Shown here: positions 47,291 to 58,656 of the stretch, in pieces
Layout: each line of letters begins with the position of its first letter
Numbering within the stretch: position 1 is the first letter of the stretch
From: Siphonodentalium dalli
Lineage: Eukaryota > Mollusca > Scaphopoda > Gadilida > Siphonodentaliidae
DNA length: 64,000 nt
Assembly: GCA_032622095.1 (NCBI GenBank)
Contig: CP136065.1
Coordinates: 18,590,134 to 18,654,133, forward strand
Reading direction: 5' to 3'
The notes under the pieces: model-generated
Told to the model about the DNA's origin: nothing
Databases searched by the model: none
Seen by the model: only the letters and a program-made list of their open reading frames with translations
Made by a program: the position numbers and the translations under genes

Positions 47291-47713
47291 TTTCCCTTGC
47301 CCATATTTTATGGATAGTTTTGGTTATGTTATGAGGCAGATAAATTGGCTGGGTAATGTTTGTTTATGTTATTAGTTTATGTTGAAATATTCCTATTTAT
47401 TGATTTGATACTTGTGTAACATATTTTTATTGTATTTATTTTTTGTTGTTTGAGGAAAGCAAGTTTAGCCCTGTGTGCACTGTGCACCGATGCACACTGG
47501 ACTTGCTAGTATTGAGTTATAATCTGATTATTAGATGATGTTTAGTGTGTTAATTTATCATTGGACATTATGTGTAGATGCCTCGAAGAGATATTGCTTG
47601 AGAGCGGGTGAAATAAAATTTTGTGGGGGAAGGGGGGTGTGGGGGCGGGGGGGGGGGACTTTCGTTTGGACTTTCATATTAGGATTGGGAAATAGTGAAT
47701 ATCTGGGTGATGC

Positions 47714-48045
47714 ATGCCGTGGTTAATATTCCACACGCCATATAATAAAAGGCGTTTAGTGGCAGTTTTAGGGTGTCATGACCTCAAATAAGGTCGGACG
47801 AATGTCCGTAAAATGAGGTAGGGATTGGGGAAAGTGTTGTTGATGGGAGAAATGCCGTGGTTTATGTACCAATCGCTCTATAATAAAGAGCGTTTGTGGC
47901 GGTATTTATGGTTTCATGGCCTCAAATAAGGTCGGACAACTGTCCGTAAAATGAGGTAGGGGTTGGGGAATGGGTTGTTGACGGGAGAAATGCCGTGGCT
48001 TATGTACCAATCGCTCTATAATAAAGAGCGTTTTTGTTGCGGGTT
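47714..48045. repeat. 138-bp tandem repeat with conserved hairpins
   Basis: ATGCCGTGG starts units at 47714, 47852 and 47990. Each full unit keeps two stem-loops: CGGAC-NNNN-GTCCG nested in CCTCA..TGAGG, and CGCTCT-ATAATAA-AGAGCG. Where units differ, the stems stay paired. Confidence 0.85.
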
Positions 48046-49159
48046 TTTAGGGGTCTTTTTTGTTTTGTTATATTAAAGTTGTGTTTTATTATTGGTGATA
48101 GAGATGATATATGTATATGATGCACTTCGCGTATAATTGTGTTTAATATATATAGCACGTGGGTGCGCCCAATATATAAAGAGCGCTATTGTAGCAGTAG
48201 GTTCGTGGGATATTTGACATGTTTGCATGGGGGGGGGGGGGGGTGGGGGGCTGCGCGTTATGAGATATGTGACTAATGATTATGTTGTGGCAAAAATAAG
48301 GTGAGTATGTGATTATTAGCACGTTAAGTGCATAGAAAGTGTTTTCATGGGTGGTTGATAGTGTTCAATGTATGAAGTTAACTGGTGCGCATTGTATGAT
48401 TGTGTACTTGTGTCTGACATTTTTGCAGTCTCGTTTTGGGCATAATTCGTCGCTTATGAATTGATTTCTAATGAAATCATAATTTCGCGATTATCGGCGT
48501 AAGGGAGGGGGTGCGGTAATGCTTTAGCGAATGGTTGGTGAGATGCAGTGATTTGAGGTAGGTGTATAATCCTACCGTTATTGTTATGCTATTATTCGAA
48601 CATTGCGAGTAAAGGTATCGTGTGTCGTGCCTTAGCACAATCAGTATATATATATATATTTACACGATCAATTTGTCAGACATCTGAGGCCCGTTCCAAA
48701 CGACGGATTTTTGTCGACTCGAATCTAATACCAGACCCACAATTGTATTAAATGCGTCTAAAATGCGACGTTTGAAACAATTAGATCCGTGTCAGACGCA
48801 CCACAGACGAATCTCCGTCCGATTCAGACGAATCTTCGTCGGTGATGCGTCTGAAATCCGTCTTGGTTTCAAACGACGGATTTTTGTCGACTCGAATCTA
48901 ATACATGTGACGAGAAGAGCCGAAAGTTTCCGAATAACGAATGCAAATGCTATGATAATGATATGATAATGGTATAATAATGAGGGAGTTCCCCTTATCT
49001 GCGGAATACCCACATGACGTCATTTGTCGCACGCTCTCTTTGTTATAAAGAAAGATATATCTATAAGAATTGCTTAGGTAACATTGTGAAAATTTTAATT
49101 ATTATGGCAGTTTGATTTCTCAACGAACATGGCATGTCGCTGAATCACATCTTATAATG

Positions 49160-49885
49160 GATATATTATCAATGATTTACAATAATTCATATATACCGGT
49201 ATAAGGGATATGGGTTGTAGCAACTGATTTATAATAATTCATATACTAGTAGACCGATATTCCTTATTGTAAGGGATAGGGGTGGTAGTCTCTGATGTAT
49301 AATAATTAATATATACCGGTATTACTTATTATAAGGGGTAGGAGTGGTACCACTGATTAATAATAATTCATATATACCGGCATTACTTGTTATGAGGGGT
49401 ATATGGGTGGTAACCTCTTATTTATAATAATTCATATATTCCGGTATTACTTATTATAAGGGGCAGATTGGAAGCCTATGAGTTATAATAATTTATATAT
49501 ACCGGTATTACTTATTATGAGGGGTAGGGATAGTAGCCTATGATTTATAATATTCAAAGATAACGGTATTCCTTATTATAAAGAATATAGGGTGGTAGCC
49601 TATGATTTATAATAATTAATATATTCCGGTATTCCTTATTAGAAGGGGCAGAGTGGTAGCCTCAGATTTATAATAATTCATATAAACCGGTATTACTTAT
49701 TATGAGGGGTATGGATAGTAGCCTATGAATTATAATAATTCATATATACCGTTATTCCTTATTATAAAGGATATAGGGTGGTAGTCTATGATTTATAATA
49801 ATTAATATATTCCGGTAATCCTTATTATAAGTGGTAGGGGTGGTAGTCTCTGATTTATAATAATTCTTGTATACCGGTATTTACA
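49160..49885. repeat. About 60-bp tandem repeat, about 12 copies
   Basis: Units built on ATTTATAATAATTCATATAT, ACCGGTATTACTTATTATAA and GGGGTAGGGGTGGTAGCCT recur about every 61 bp. Moderately diverged. Non-coding. Confidence 0.85.
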
Positions 49886-50039
49886 TGCATGGTATACACA
49901 TATATAGATGGCAATTGGTTGCACGATATAACATTTATTTGTAGTGCCTATTATAGTATATTATATACCTGCATGTACTATATACATCCTCATATACATG
50001 AGCACATATATTCGCGCTGCAGTCGCGCATATATATATA

Positions 50040-50960
50040 TACTAGAAGGTGACCCGACTTCGTCCGGGCTTTGACCTTGAATTGTCTATTTTGAAGGCCA
50101 AGGTCAAGTGGGGTCACGATTTGACCCGTCCAAAACAAAAGTACCCGACAAAAGTACCCGTCGAAATCTATCCGGTTTTACCCGATTTGACCTTGAATAG
50201 ACCATTTTGAAGGTCAAGGTCAGGTGGACCAACACCCCAAAAATGGTGCAAATCGGCCCAGCGGATACCGGGAAATCGGCCCAGCGGATACCGAGATACC
50301 CTATGCATCAAATTTCGTCCGAAAAAATCCGCCAGTTTAACCCGATTTGATTTCCACTGAAGTATATAAACGCGACTCATATACACACGCTCATTAATTA
50401 TCAAGTTTCAACGTAAAGATAAATTACCATCGGTGCCCGAGATATCGCCAAGACGTCTGAAACAGTCAAATGCATCGGTCGGAGAAGAGTTAACGTGATC
50501 TAACTTTATGACCTCTAACGACGTCATAGAAGTTACGCATTGTTTTTACCCTGATAGAAGATCGTACCACTTCTTCTTAATAATTGAGGCAGATAACTAA
50601 AACGGATACATACATATTATATATCGTTGGAAAGAGGAAACACGAAAGATTCTCATAGTGTCATTATTATGACTGGCATGTTATTATTCGCGCTGTTTCG
50701 AATCGATTTGTAAGCACCGAACTGAAATATATTAGCGCAAAACGGCGTAAAAACAGATTTGACCTCGGCACGTGAAAAGTTGACCTCGCACGGACAAATT
50801 AATAGGCCTATGTTCGTCCCCGGCCGAAAATACCCCCACATACCAAGTTTCATCGAAATCGGGTGGGCCGTTTTTGAGTTCACCGCGAACACACACACAG
50901 ACACACACACAGACCACACACAGACACACAGATCTTCCAAAATATATAATAGATATATAT
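50040..50960. repeat. Dispersed repeat with TTGACCTTGAA motifs and a CA/ACACAG microsatellite end
   Basis: Contains CGACTTCGTCCGGGCTTTGA, paired TTGACCTTGAA / AAGGTCAAGGTCA phrases, and TTTCATCGAAATCGGGTGGG CCGTTTTTGAGTT leading into an ACACACAG microsatellite (50884-50933). The last part is like the 3' end of RTE-type elements in animals, but no coding portion is present. Confidence 0.5.
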
Positions 50961-51215
50961 ATATATACATAATTTATACTGTATTTTAGTATATATATGT
51001 ATAACATATACCGGTATATATAGGCCTCTATATCTACGCGTGACCAATTTTTGACGGTAACCGGGAATCCACCTTTAAATAAATCGACCGATGTATTTGA
51101 TTCGACGCGACAAAGATGCGTCCGTCTGTAACAAAATCGACCGCAGACGCATCACCGACGGATTTAATACAATTAGATTCGAGTCGACAAAAATCCGTCG
51201 TTTGGAACGGGCCTG

Positions 51216-52705
51216 ACTGGCGTAAAGTATATGCGCTCGTATTGCATTGACCTAATAATCATGAGAACGAGTTTTGTTATCATGAAGATGAGTACTCTAT
51301 ACTCTATAATTATTAAATATGTCAATGTGATATGTGAGTAGACACTATGACTTAGTGTATACATATATTATAATCGTTTTAGCAGCGTCGTATATTTGCG
51401 TCATGGTTTGATTACGGGGTTGATCAGTTATGAATATGTCATTAATGCCAATAAATTGTTGGCGTGTATATATTAAAATGATATGTGGAGTATACACTCT
51501 TAACTTCGTGTATACATGTATCCAACCGTTTGATTCACGGGTTGGTCAGTTATGAAGATATTTATGAATAATATAAATGAATTATTGGATTGTTGATCTG
51601 TCTATAATGACCTTGATTTGCTTTTAAGAGCAAATGGCGTCTCAATGCACACTGATGAATGTCCTATAATCGTATGTACACTGTATAGAAGATATGCTGA
51701 GGACTAACAGTATCTGGTTAGTTCGTTTAAATATAAGTTAGCTAATGTTTGTTTAAAAGTTTTATTTGTTTTCCTGTATATTGGTCGGAGGTAATATTTG
51801 TGATTTTTTTTAAAAATGCTAGTGTTAAAGGGTTAATCAATTAATATAAAATCGGGTAAGCCATTTTGGGAATCAATATTAATTTCCATGTGATTTTACA
51901 ATGATTCCTCGGGTATGAAGACGGTAACGTTTGGGTTAATGTATCTATTCTTGAATTATAATGGGTAATTTCCGGCATTGATCACGTGATCTGCCATTAT
52001 GGGTTTGTATCGTACAGTGTGTCTGTGGGTAACTTCCTTAACATTCGAAGCGAATCGCTGACATAAACGGAGCCTGGTGGTGAATTGATGGGTAACACGT
52101 GATTGCATTGGCATCAAATGGAGCCGAGTTTCGAACGTATTCTCTGCATGATTGTGTGAGACCCATTTAGCACTTGTAACTAATTGCTATGAATGTAATG
52201 AGAAATATGATACTTGAAAGCATCGGTATGTTAAATTGGCCGGGTCCCTGTATATGACGAGGGAGAAAAGCTTACGGAACGAATGATAGATAATTAGTGT
52301 GTCCGGCTTTATATATTTAAACATTTATGCGAGCAGTGAACTAAATTTGTTTTTGGAGATTTCTCGTTGGCAGAATTTGATGGGTTACTGATAAGTTACT
52401 ACTCAGGTGCTATGCCAACCTGGGCAATGTCACCTTCTACTAAGTTTGGGGAAAATTTCAACAAAATGGGCGATTTAATCCCATAACAAATATCATTTAA
52501 CTATCCATAACAAATATCATTTAACTATGATCAATTGTAAATATTTACATTACGATTGGGGACGCAACTTTATATGTCAGCGAGAAACTAGCACAAATGA
52601 TTTCGCCATCGAGGGTCATTTTAATTGATTAATTTATAAAAATGGTGATGTTTGTGCTGGCCGAGCGAAGGGAGGGGGGTAATTTTGGGGTCGGGATATG
52701 TATAG
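51216..52705. other. G/T-rich interior of the LTR element
   Basis: Continues the strand bias seen at 45331-48684. A direct repeat of CATAACAAATATCATTTAACTAT (52482, 52507) was noticed. No coding recognised. Confidence 0.5.
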
Positions 52706-53107
52706 ATGAGGCATCTAGATGGATACGGGACTGTGCTTGATATATATGCGTGTGCTTTGCGGCCGTGCGTATGCTATGTCGCGGATTATATTATTGAGTC
52801 AAGCATATTTGAAGCAATGAAGACGCAAACTGAGTTCCTGATTTCCATAATTTTCACTTGCCATATGGAAAACCCATCAATGTTATGGACGCGGAGATGG
52901 CACATGCCAGAAGCCATGATTGACAGGTTGGCACGAGCCGCACGTGATCGATTGGTCAAAGACGCTGAGTGTCAGTCGTCATATTACATGCTAATTGAGT
53001 TTAATTGCTTCGATGCTAGAGTCGACGATGACTCAACGTTCACCTGTTATCGAGAATTGAATTTTGGGAAGCGAGATAGTGCCCTGGTGGATGTATATGC
53101 TAACTGA
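52706..53107 (+). CDS. Uncharacterised 133-codon frame in the LTR element
   Basis: The longest frame in the LTR element interior. The region from about residue 55 (PSMLWTRRWHMPEAMIDRLA) has balanced amino-acid composition rather than repeat-like sequence, with a charged helix and SYYMLIEFNCFDARVDDDS after it. No domain is recognised and it is not gag- or pol-like. It runs against the inferred sense strand. It could be a captured gene fragment or chance; I lean to chance. Confidence 0.25.
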   Translation: MRHLDGYGTVLDIYACALRPCVCYVADYIIESSIFEAMKTQTEFLISIIFTCHMENPSMLWTRRWHMPEAMIDRLARAARDRLVKDAECQSSYYMLIEFNCFDARVDDDSTFTCYRELNFGKRDSALVDVYAN

Positions 53108-54500
53108 CCATGCACCAGGCATGGTCAAGATTTCGCTCTTCGGCAAATTCATGCCGCGAGATGACAGGGTGCCTGTCTATATGTCTAAGGGGGTGGGATG
53201 GGAGAATGTGTCGTTTTGTCTGCCTTTGTAAAACCTGTTTTATATAATACTAATAAAAATCATGTACACTATCTAAAATTAGTGATTGTGAGGTATTGAA
53301 GTTACCATAAGTGATATCTAGATATGTAATGCCTCGTATCGCATTCTAACTGCATGATACGGCTATGTTTCATGGGCAGCGAAATGTTTGCCGAATGTTT
53401 TGTTTTGAAGTTAGCTTGCATAAGTTGCATTATAACTTAACTAATTCGTATTTATTTAATTCGTAGTTCATATGAAATACGCCTTATTAAATTTAATTTT
53501 AATGTGAAAAGTTGCGCGTTTTCTACCAGAGTGGTGTTTTATTGCCTGTGAATGACATGATGCGTGTATAGGTTGCGCATCACGTGGAAGGTTGTTTAGT
53601 ACATTAAAGTGAAGTCCAGTTGGCGTGTTAGTTGTGTGCACGTGGCAAGTTAGCTGTTTTTAATGCGATGGCTTAAATGGAGAGCGTTTCTGGTTTGCGT
53701 TAATTATATTGTTTGTTTTTGCATGGTGCACCCGTGTTGTCGATGGGCGGTGTATGGTTCGATATAATTAAAAGAGTTTAATGGAGAATAATTTGTTTTC
53801 TTGGATTGTATTTAGCGCGAATTATCACAATATGTACGGCTTTTATGTACATTTTTTTTTTGGCGGTTAAATGTTGTGTAAGTGTATATTGTTGTATAAT
53901 AAAGTGTCTTTGTTTTGTTCCAACGCGTGTGCATGGATGAAATGTGGAAATTGGATTTTCAATGGGTGTGCAAAGTGTATGTGGCAGCAATGATAAATTG
54001 AACGGTCACTCACCCAATTTCCAAGAATAATGATGTGCACGAATCTGTAGAGATGAATGTCTATACTGGAACTAGTAGGTGAGTTAATGAATGTTTTGTA
54101 GATGTGAGTTTGTGGGTGACCAAAGTGTGTCCGGAACCGTGTGTGAATGTTTATATGCGGAGAACATGTAGTGTGTGGCTGGGTCTGTGTCTGCGAAAGC
54201 ATGTGAGTGTTTATTGTTGGATTAACGGTGTAATCTAGCTGTGGTTGATGCAACTCTGTTCAAGACGTACTGGATGGTTATAGTTGGAGAAGCTGTGTCC
54301 GAGCATGTGGCGAAAACTTGAGATATTTATGTATGAGAAGTGTGGTTGAAATTGTACGTGTCTGTGAGTGATGTCGTATTTTCTATAATTCTAAACGCGA
54401 GAATATTGGTGATCACCGGATCTGCCAATATCATCAGGCTGTGTTCCCGTGGTTGAGTCGTGGTTGAGATTGTATGGTTTGTTGGCCGTTGATTGATGCG
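53108..54500. other. G/T-rich interior of the LTR element, no recognised feature
   Basis: Low-complexity frames only. Confidence 0.45.
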
Positions 54501-54503
54501 TTG

Positions 54504-54625
54504 GTCTAGTATGTATCTTGTCTGTGGTCGTCTAGTATGTATCTTGGCAGTGTTCGTCTAGTCTCTATCTTGGCAGTAGTCGTCTTGTATGTATCTTGGC
54601 GATGGTCGTCTAGTAGCTGAGACTT
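54504..54625. repeat. 26-bp tandem repeat, about 5 copies
   Basis: GTCTAGTATGTATCTTGGCA-type units start at 54504, 54530, 54556, 54582 and 54608, shortly before the right LTR. Confidence 0.85.
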
Positions 54626-54674
54626 CAAGCTGTATAGTGAGACGCAGAACTGTTCACGGCATCATTAATACTAT

Positions 54675-55105
54675 GTGAGGTAATGGACACATAGATATAT
54701 ATAGGTACAAGTCTTTATTACGTCGTGAATAAGATACAAGCAGTGTATACAAATATGACAATCGATGATCCTAGTGTTAGAATAGTCGAGCCTCTACGTA
54801 TTAGAGGCTCGGATGTGGAATAGGAAAAGCATGAGGTGATGGGATGTGGTTGTCTCTTATATACTTTTTGGGACGCATATTAGATGAGGCGTTTGGCAAT
54901 ACACATCGGGATTGGTTCCTTCGTTATGGGCATTTCCCTTGCCCATATTTGGGAGCCATCTTCATTGTGTGTATATCTTCGCTGAGAATAAGACGTGTGA
55001 GGTTTCGAGAACCGAACACGAATATCTGAGTTTGTGGTTTTATATATTGGGACATTCGTATAGTTTGAATCAAGTTGTGAGATTATAAAGGGTAGTTATC
55101 TCACA
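54675..55105 (-). repeat. LTR at the right side (431 bp)
   Basis: Differs from the left LTR by about six substitutions and a 2-bp deletion (GTGAATAAG for GTGAGATAAG), so the insertion is recent. Followed by the CAAA target duplication. Confidence 0.9.
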
Positions 55106-55749
55106 CAAACTGGGGTCTCAACCCCTCTTTCCCCATAATTTTTACTGGATATCATGTTTGAGTACAACTGTTTTAAATGAGCTTTATTCAGAAAGACGAT
55201 TTTTGTCAGACCTAATTCAACCACTTGAATCGTACACTTTTGATAATATTGAGTGATAATAACAATACTATACACAAAACTCCTGTAATCTGTGTTGTGT
55301 TCGTACTATATAGTGTTATTTTCGTTACAAGCCGGAATTGAACCCTCTATTTTTAATTATAATTAGCTAGATATAAATTGTGTCCTCAAAACTTACGTCA
55401 TTTTGATGGCACGGCTAGTTATACTCAAATTATACCTGAGTAAATCTAACTGAGGAAAATTAAAGTTAATATGTCAGAATATATATGTGGTCACCCCCAA
55501 CCAAAAGTACTTTATCAGCCTCCAACCCACCCTAGCCCTGTGTATGAATGTGTTCGTCAGACCCCCACCCCTATTGGGGGACCACTTAGCAGTGGGAGGA
55601 AGGAATGCAATCGAACACACATATAGAGTCGCTCGACCTTAAAAATCGCTGCGATTAATCGCACACGCGTGTGCAATGAGAATAGACCCTAACCAGGGTT
55701 GCATACAACGCATATTGCGACAGATCGTAATTAACACCAGTGAAAAGAC

Positions 55750-55985
55750 CAGCACAGAATAATGGACGGATGTGGAATACTCACAATGAAAATGTTTGTA
55801 AACGTGCGAATTCTAGACTCGTCCAGTTACAGCAATTAAAATATATCCTTAATCGTAGCTCGCTAGAAACGCTTAACCTGTCACACATACGGCTCTTCCT
55901 AGATAATCCAATCCCAGTTTGGTTTGTCGCCCCATTATACCTTCTTGATAAATGTGACCCGCCATATCAAATCCAGTCGTAAGTC
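55750..55985 (+). pseudogene. LINE ORF2 fragment (end of reverse transcriptase domain)
   Basis: Reads LKYILNRSSLETLNLSHIRL followed by FLDNPIPVWFVAPLYLLDK. This is the conserved post-RT segment (R-x-x-L-E-x-x-Y-x-S-x-I-R-P-x-L-E-Y-A-x-P-V-W) of Jockey/CR1/L2 LINEs, with several changes. Short and truncated at both sides; inactive. Confidence 0.65.
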
Positions 55986-56011
55986 GGGATTTGTTTTACC
56001 CTGTGCCAATG

Positions 56012-56327
56012 CATTCTCTTATATGTGCGAGTCGACCATAGGTCGCCTCGCATATATAAGAGAATGAATGGCCTAACAATTTTTTATATCATTTTTTTAA
56101 AATAAATGTTTCTTACAATTTTTAGGACATAAAATAAAAAACATCCATCACCCTGCAGGGAGCCCCACACATATATAGAAGCATATAGAAGAGTGTCGTC
56201 TGCTCTTGTTTGTCTGGGGCTCGGTATGGGTGAAATTATAAAATTGTTAAAGAATACAAGAAAAAATTATTAAAATTGTAAAAATTGTTAGGCCAATGCA
56301 TTCTCTTATATATGCGAGGCGACCTAT
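56012..56327. repeat. Hairpin and larger inverted repeat
   Basis: CATTCTCTTATATGTGCGAG pairs with CTCGCATATATAAGAGAATG across a 15-bp centre (56012-56067). The block 56036-56085 (CCATAGGTCGCCTCGCATAT to GGCCTAACAATTT) is inverted again at about 56280-56327. The structure looks like a decayed foldback element. Confidence 0.75.
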
Positions 56328-56329
56328 GG

Positions 56330-57130
56330 TGGGTGTATAGGTATAAAGAGAGTAGCTGTGTGATCAGGTACGGGGCGTATGCGTATACAGCGAGTGGTTG
56401 AATTGTCATGTGTGATGTGTATATGCAAGTCTGGAAGGTACATTGTGTATGAGTATCCATGTGATGTGGGGTGTTGGTTTATCTGGAAGGGCTGTATGGC
56501 TATTGGCGGGGTGTATATTCATGACTGGAGTGACTGTATGGTCATGGATGATGTGTATATGCATATATTGAGTGGATATAGGGCTATGGGTGTTGCGAAT
56601 AGGCATACAGGGAGTGACCGTATGGAAAATGGTGAAGCGAATAGGTGTTCTAAGCTGAAACCGCCGAAATATTTATCATTTTGGGAATCGGCGTTCAAAT
56701 GTTATGCAATGCCAACTCCGGTGTCATGATTTGTGGGAACACAAAGTAGTTTACCATGTGACAGACTCTAAAATGTGCAGTTGTGGTCTCGGCCATGAGA
56801 CTGTTGACTACTATTTATTTTAATGTACGCTGTAAGCTAGAGAAAAACTGAGACTATGCACTAGTTTGATACTTTTTATGTGAATACCATATCAGTCCAA
56901 ACACTTTTGTTCGGCAACCCATATAAGCAAGTGACGAAATTAATAATGTGATCTTTAATTACGGGCATCGGTTCATTAAAGAATTAAACGTTTCGATCGC
57001 GAAAGGGAAAGGGAATTAGCTACAAGTGTTAATATATCACCGTTGATGTTAAATATATATCGAACCCTGTAAAGCTGTCGACACCATGAACATGCAATAC
57101 ATATCTCTCTCCCTTCCTTCCAAACCCAAC
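56330..57130. other. Non-coding, weak degenerate repeats
   Basis: GT-rich stretch with phrases of the type GTGACTGTATGGTCATGG repeated loosely (56400-56640). The 116-codon frame at 56379 is derived from this low-complexity repeat and is not accepted as a gene. Confidence 0.45.
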
Positions 57131-57131
57131 T

Positions 57132-57168
57132 CTATTTCTCTCTCTCTCTCTCTCCCTCTCTCTCTCTG
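57132..57168. repeat. CT microsatellite
   Basis: Runs of CTCTCTCT with single interruptions. Confidence 0.85.
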
Positions 57169-57179
57169 GTCCACTTTAT

Positions 57180-58370
57180 ACAGTTACTCTCTCCTTTCTC
57201 TATTTCTCTACATCTATCCATCCCTACCGTTTGCTTAATTGCAGTCTCTTTATCGCGTTTTTATATCACTCTTCCTTTTCTCATACATATTAAACAATCC
57301 ATCAATTCTACTGTTAGTTGTCATTACATGTGCGCAGCTATATTACAATGACATATTTCCTTGCTCTTCAGTGTTTTGGCAACAGGGAGATGATGTTATT
57401 GTAGGTGACGACACTTTTCATCTCATCCCTTTTGCCCTTGTATATGTTTATATTATGCATTGAGCAAATAAAATATGTTTATACAGAAGACTAAAATATT
57501 CAATTTTCTCCAGCATATAACAATAAATAGAGAAACTATAGGTTAAAATTAGCGCGGGCATCACTATGTAGAACGCCGAAACCAGCTAATAAATTCCAAT
57601 GATTTAACTAAGTTCATCAGAGGCATATAAAGTCCTATGTAAATATTTCATGTATTTATTGGTCTATTTCGATCACCAAAGCGAGATGAAATGTACATAT
57701 TGTGGGTTTAATTCGGGACTTGAAGATTATGATTCACTTTTACTTGGGTTGATTTTAATGCTCTGTCAGCTCCATTAACATAGGCTTAAAGATACGGGCG
57801 GCGTTGGCGGTGGGTATGCTGTTAAAATGTTCACCTCCGTCAAAAACCACCATACACAGAAAGAATAGTAACATATCGACATACCTTGTTCTTATACCAA
57901 TCAGAAATATGGCATAATCAGTATGTCATTTTTTCCGTTTGTTATGTAAACAAAAGGAAAAAACGTTACGTTTCCTGGCTTTTGTTTAGATCCGGATATG
58001 TTAACATAAAGAGCGTTACTTGTTACTGTTTTCCTGATATGGAAATAATAAAGACCGTTTATATAATTATTGTGTGATTAACCAATAGAATTGCGCAGAA
58101 CTTCTGTAACACGGGCAGGCTCTTGTTTACGTACAGCATCGTACGTCTTGGCGATAATATACTATTTACGCGCTGATTATGTTTGGCATATGAACAAAAC
58201 TATATATTTTTTAATATTCCTTCTGTTGATGGCAAGTTGAACAAATATGAATATTTCTGCAACGAACGCCGCCCGTGCCTTTAAAAAGCAAATCAGCTTG
58301 AATGACAATAAATGTTTCGTCTTTGGTGTTTACCGATTTTATCCAATCAACAAGTTTAATTGCATTGCAG
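57180..58370. other. End of lectin intron 2, no recognised feature
   Basis: Non-coding. It ends in the acceptor TTTAATTGCATTGCAG at 58370. The open frame that runs in from 58247 lies mostly in this intron. Confidence 0.45.
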
Positions 58371-58621
58371 ATGCAATGGACACTGGAACCAACTACGACG
58401 TATTTTGGTTGAATGGATACTTCACTGCTGGCGTATGGAGCTACACAGATGGGACACCAATGACATACATCCAATGGAATTATAACCAGCCAGACGGCGG
58501 GGATTGTTTCAACATCTGGCACAACCCATCTCATGTGGCACCATATGATCCAAGCATATGGAGACACGGGGACCACTTTTGTGGAATATCCCATGGATTC
58601 ATTTGTATGTTTCAGTTGTAG
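58371..58621 (+). CDS. C-type lectin-like gene, exon 3 (second half of CTLD, stop codon)
   Basis: The exon follows GCATTGCAG and starts with two bases (AT) that complete the codon begun by the exon at 32352-32540. It reads NYDVFWLNGYF, AGVWSYTDGTPMTYIQWNY, NQPDGGDCFNIW, SIWRHGDHFCG and ISHGFICMFQL, then TAG. These are the W-x-x-G, DGTP, QPD and the last three core cysteines of a CTLD. QPD usually marks galactose-type binding. The WND that normally precedes the penultimate cysteine is replaced by WRHGDHFC, so calcium and sugar binding may be changed or lost. AATAAA at 58787-58792 is the nearest poly-A signal and lies inside the inserted MITE. Confidence 0.85.
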
Positions 58622-58656
58622 AAACATCTCACTCACATTACACCATGCACTCTTAA

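Larger units (their letters stand above)
48688..51212. mobile_element. Harbinger-like TIR element (2.5 kb) inside the LTR element
   Basis: Left end GGCCCGTTCCAAACGACGGA and the exact inverse at the right end (51193-51212) continue for at least 40 bp (..TTTTTGTCGACTCGAATCTAAT). TGA flanks both sides (48685-48687, 51213-51215). Near the left end a second copy of CAAACGACGGATTTTTGTCG (about 48871) gives nested subterminal repeats. The interior is repeats only (see 49160 and 50040); no transposase was recognised. Confidence 0.8.
44898..55105 (-). mobile_element. 10.2-kb LTR element without visible gag or pol (LARD-like)
   Basis: Two LTRs of about 432 bp (44898-45330 and 54675-55105, about 98% identical) begin TGTGAGGTAA and end TTATCTCACA, with a CAAA target duplication (44894-44897, 55106-55109). 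The 9.3-kb interior has no recognisable gag, protease, RT or integrase on either strand, as in large retrotransposon derivatives. The plus strand of the interior is markedly G/T-rich, and a purine stretch (GGGTAGGGGACATA) sits next to the LTR on the minus strand, so transcription on the minus strand is inferred. No standard tRNA primer site was found. Confidence 0.8.
44122..55689. mobile_element. TIR element with TA target site, enlarged by a nested LTR element
   Basis: About 50-bp inverted ends begin GGGTCCATTCTCATTGCACA (left) and, inverted, GGGTCTATTCTCATTGCACA (right), and continue through CGCGTGCGATTAATCGCAGCG with only a few mismatches. TA lies at both borders (44120-44121, 55690-55691). 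Without the LTR element it is about 1.35 kb and has no transposase. Long TIRs and a TA TSD suggest a Tc1/mariner- or ISL2EU-type non-autonomous element; the superfamily is uncertain. Confidence 0.8.

Noticed and set aside
53778-54253. Minus-strand frames rich in H, T, I and P in the LTR element
   Set aside because: Low-complexity reading of a G/T-rich strand; no gag or pol motifs.
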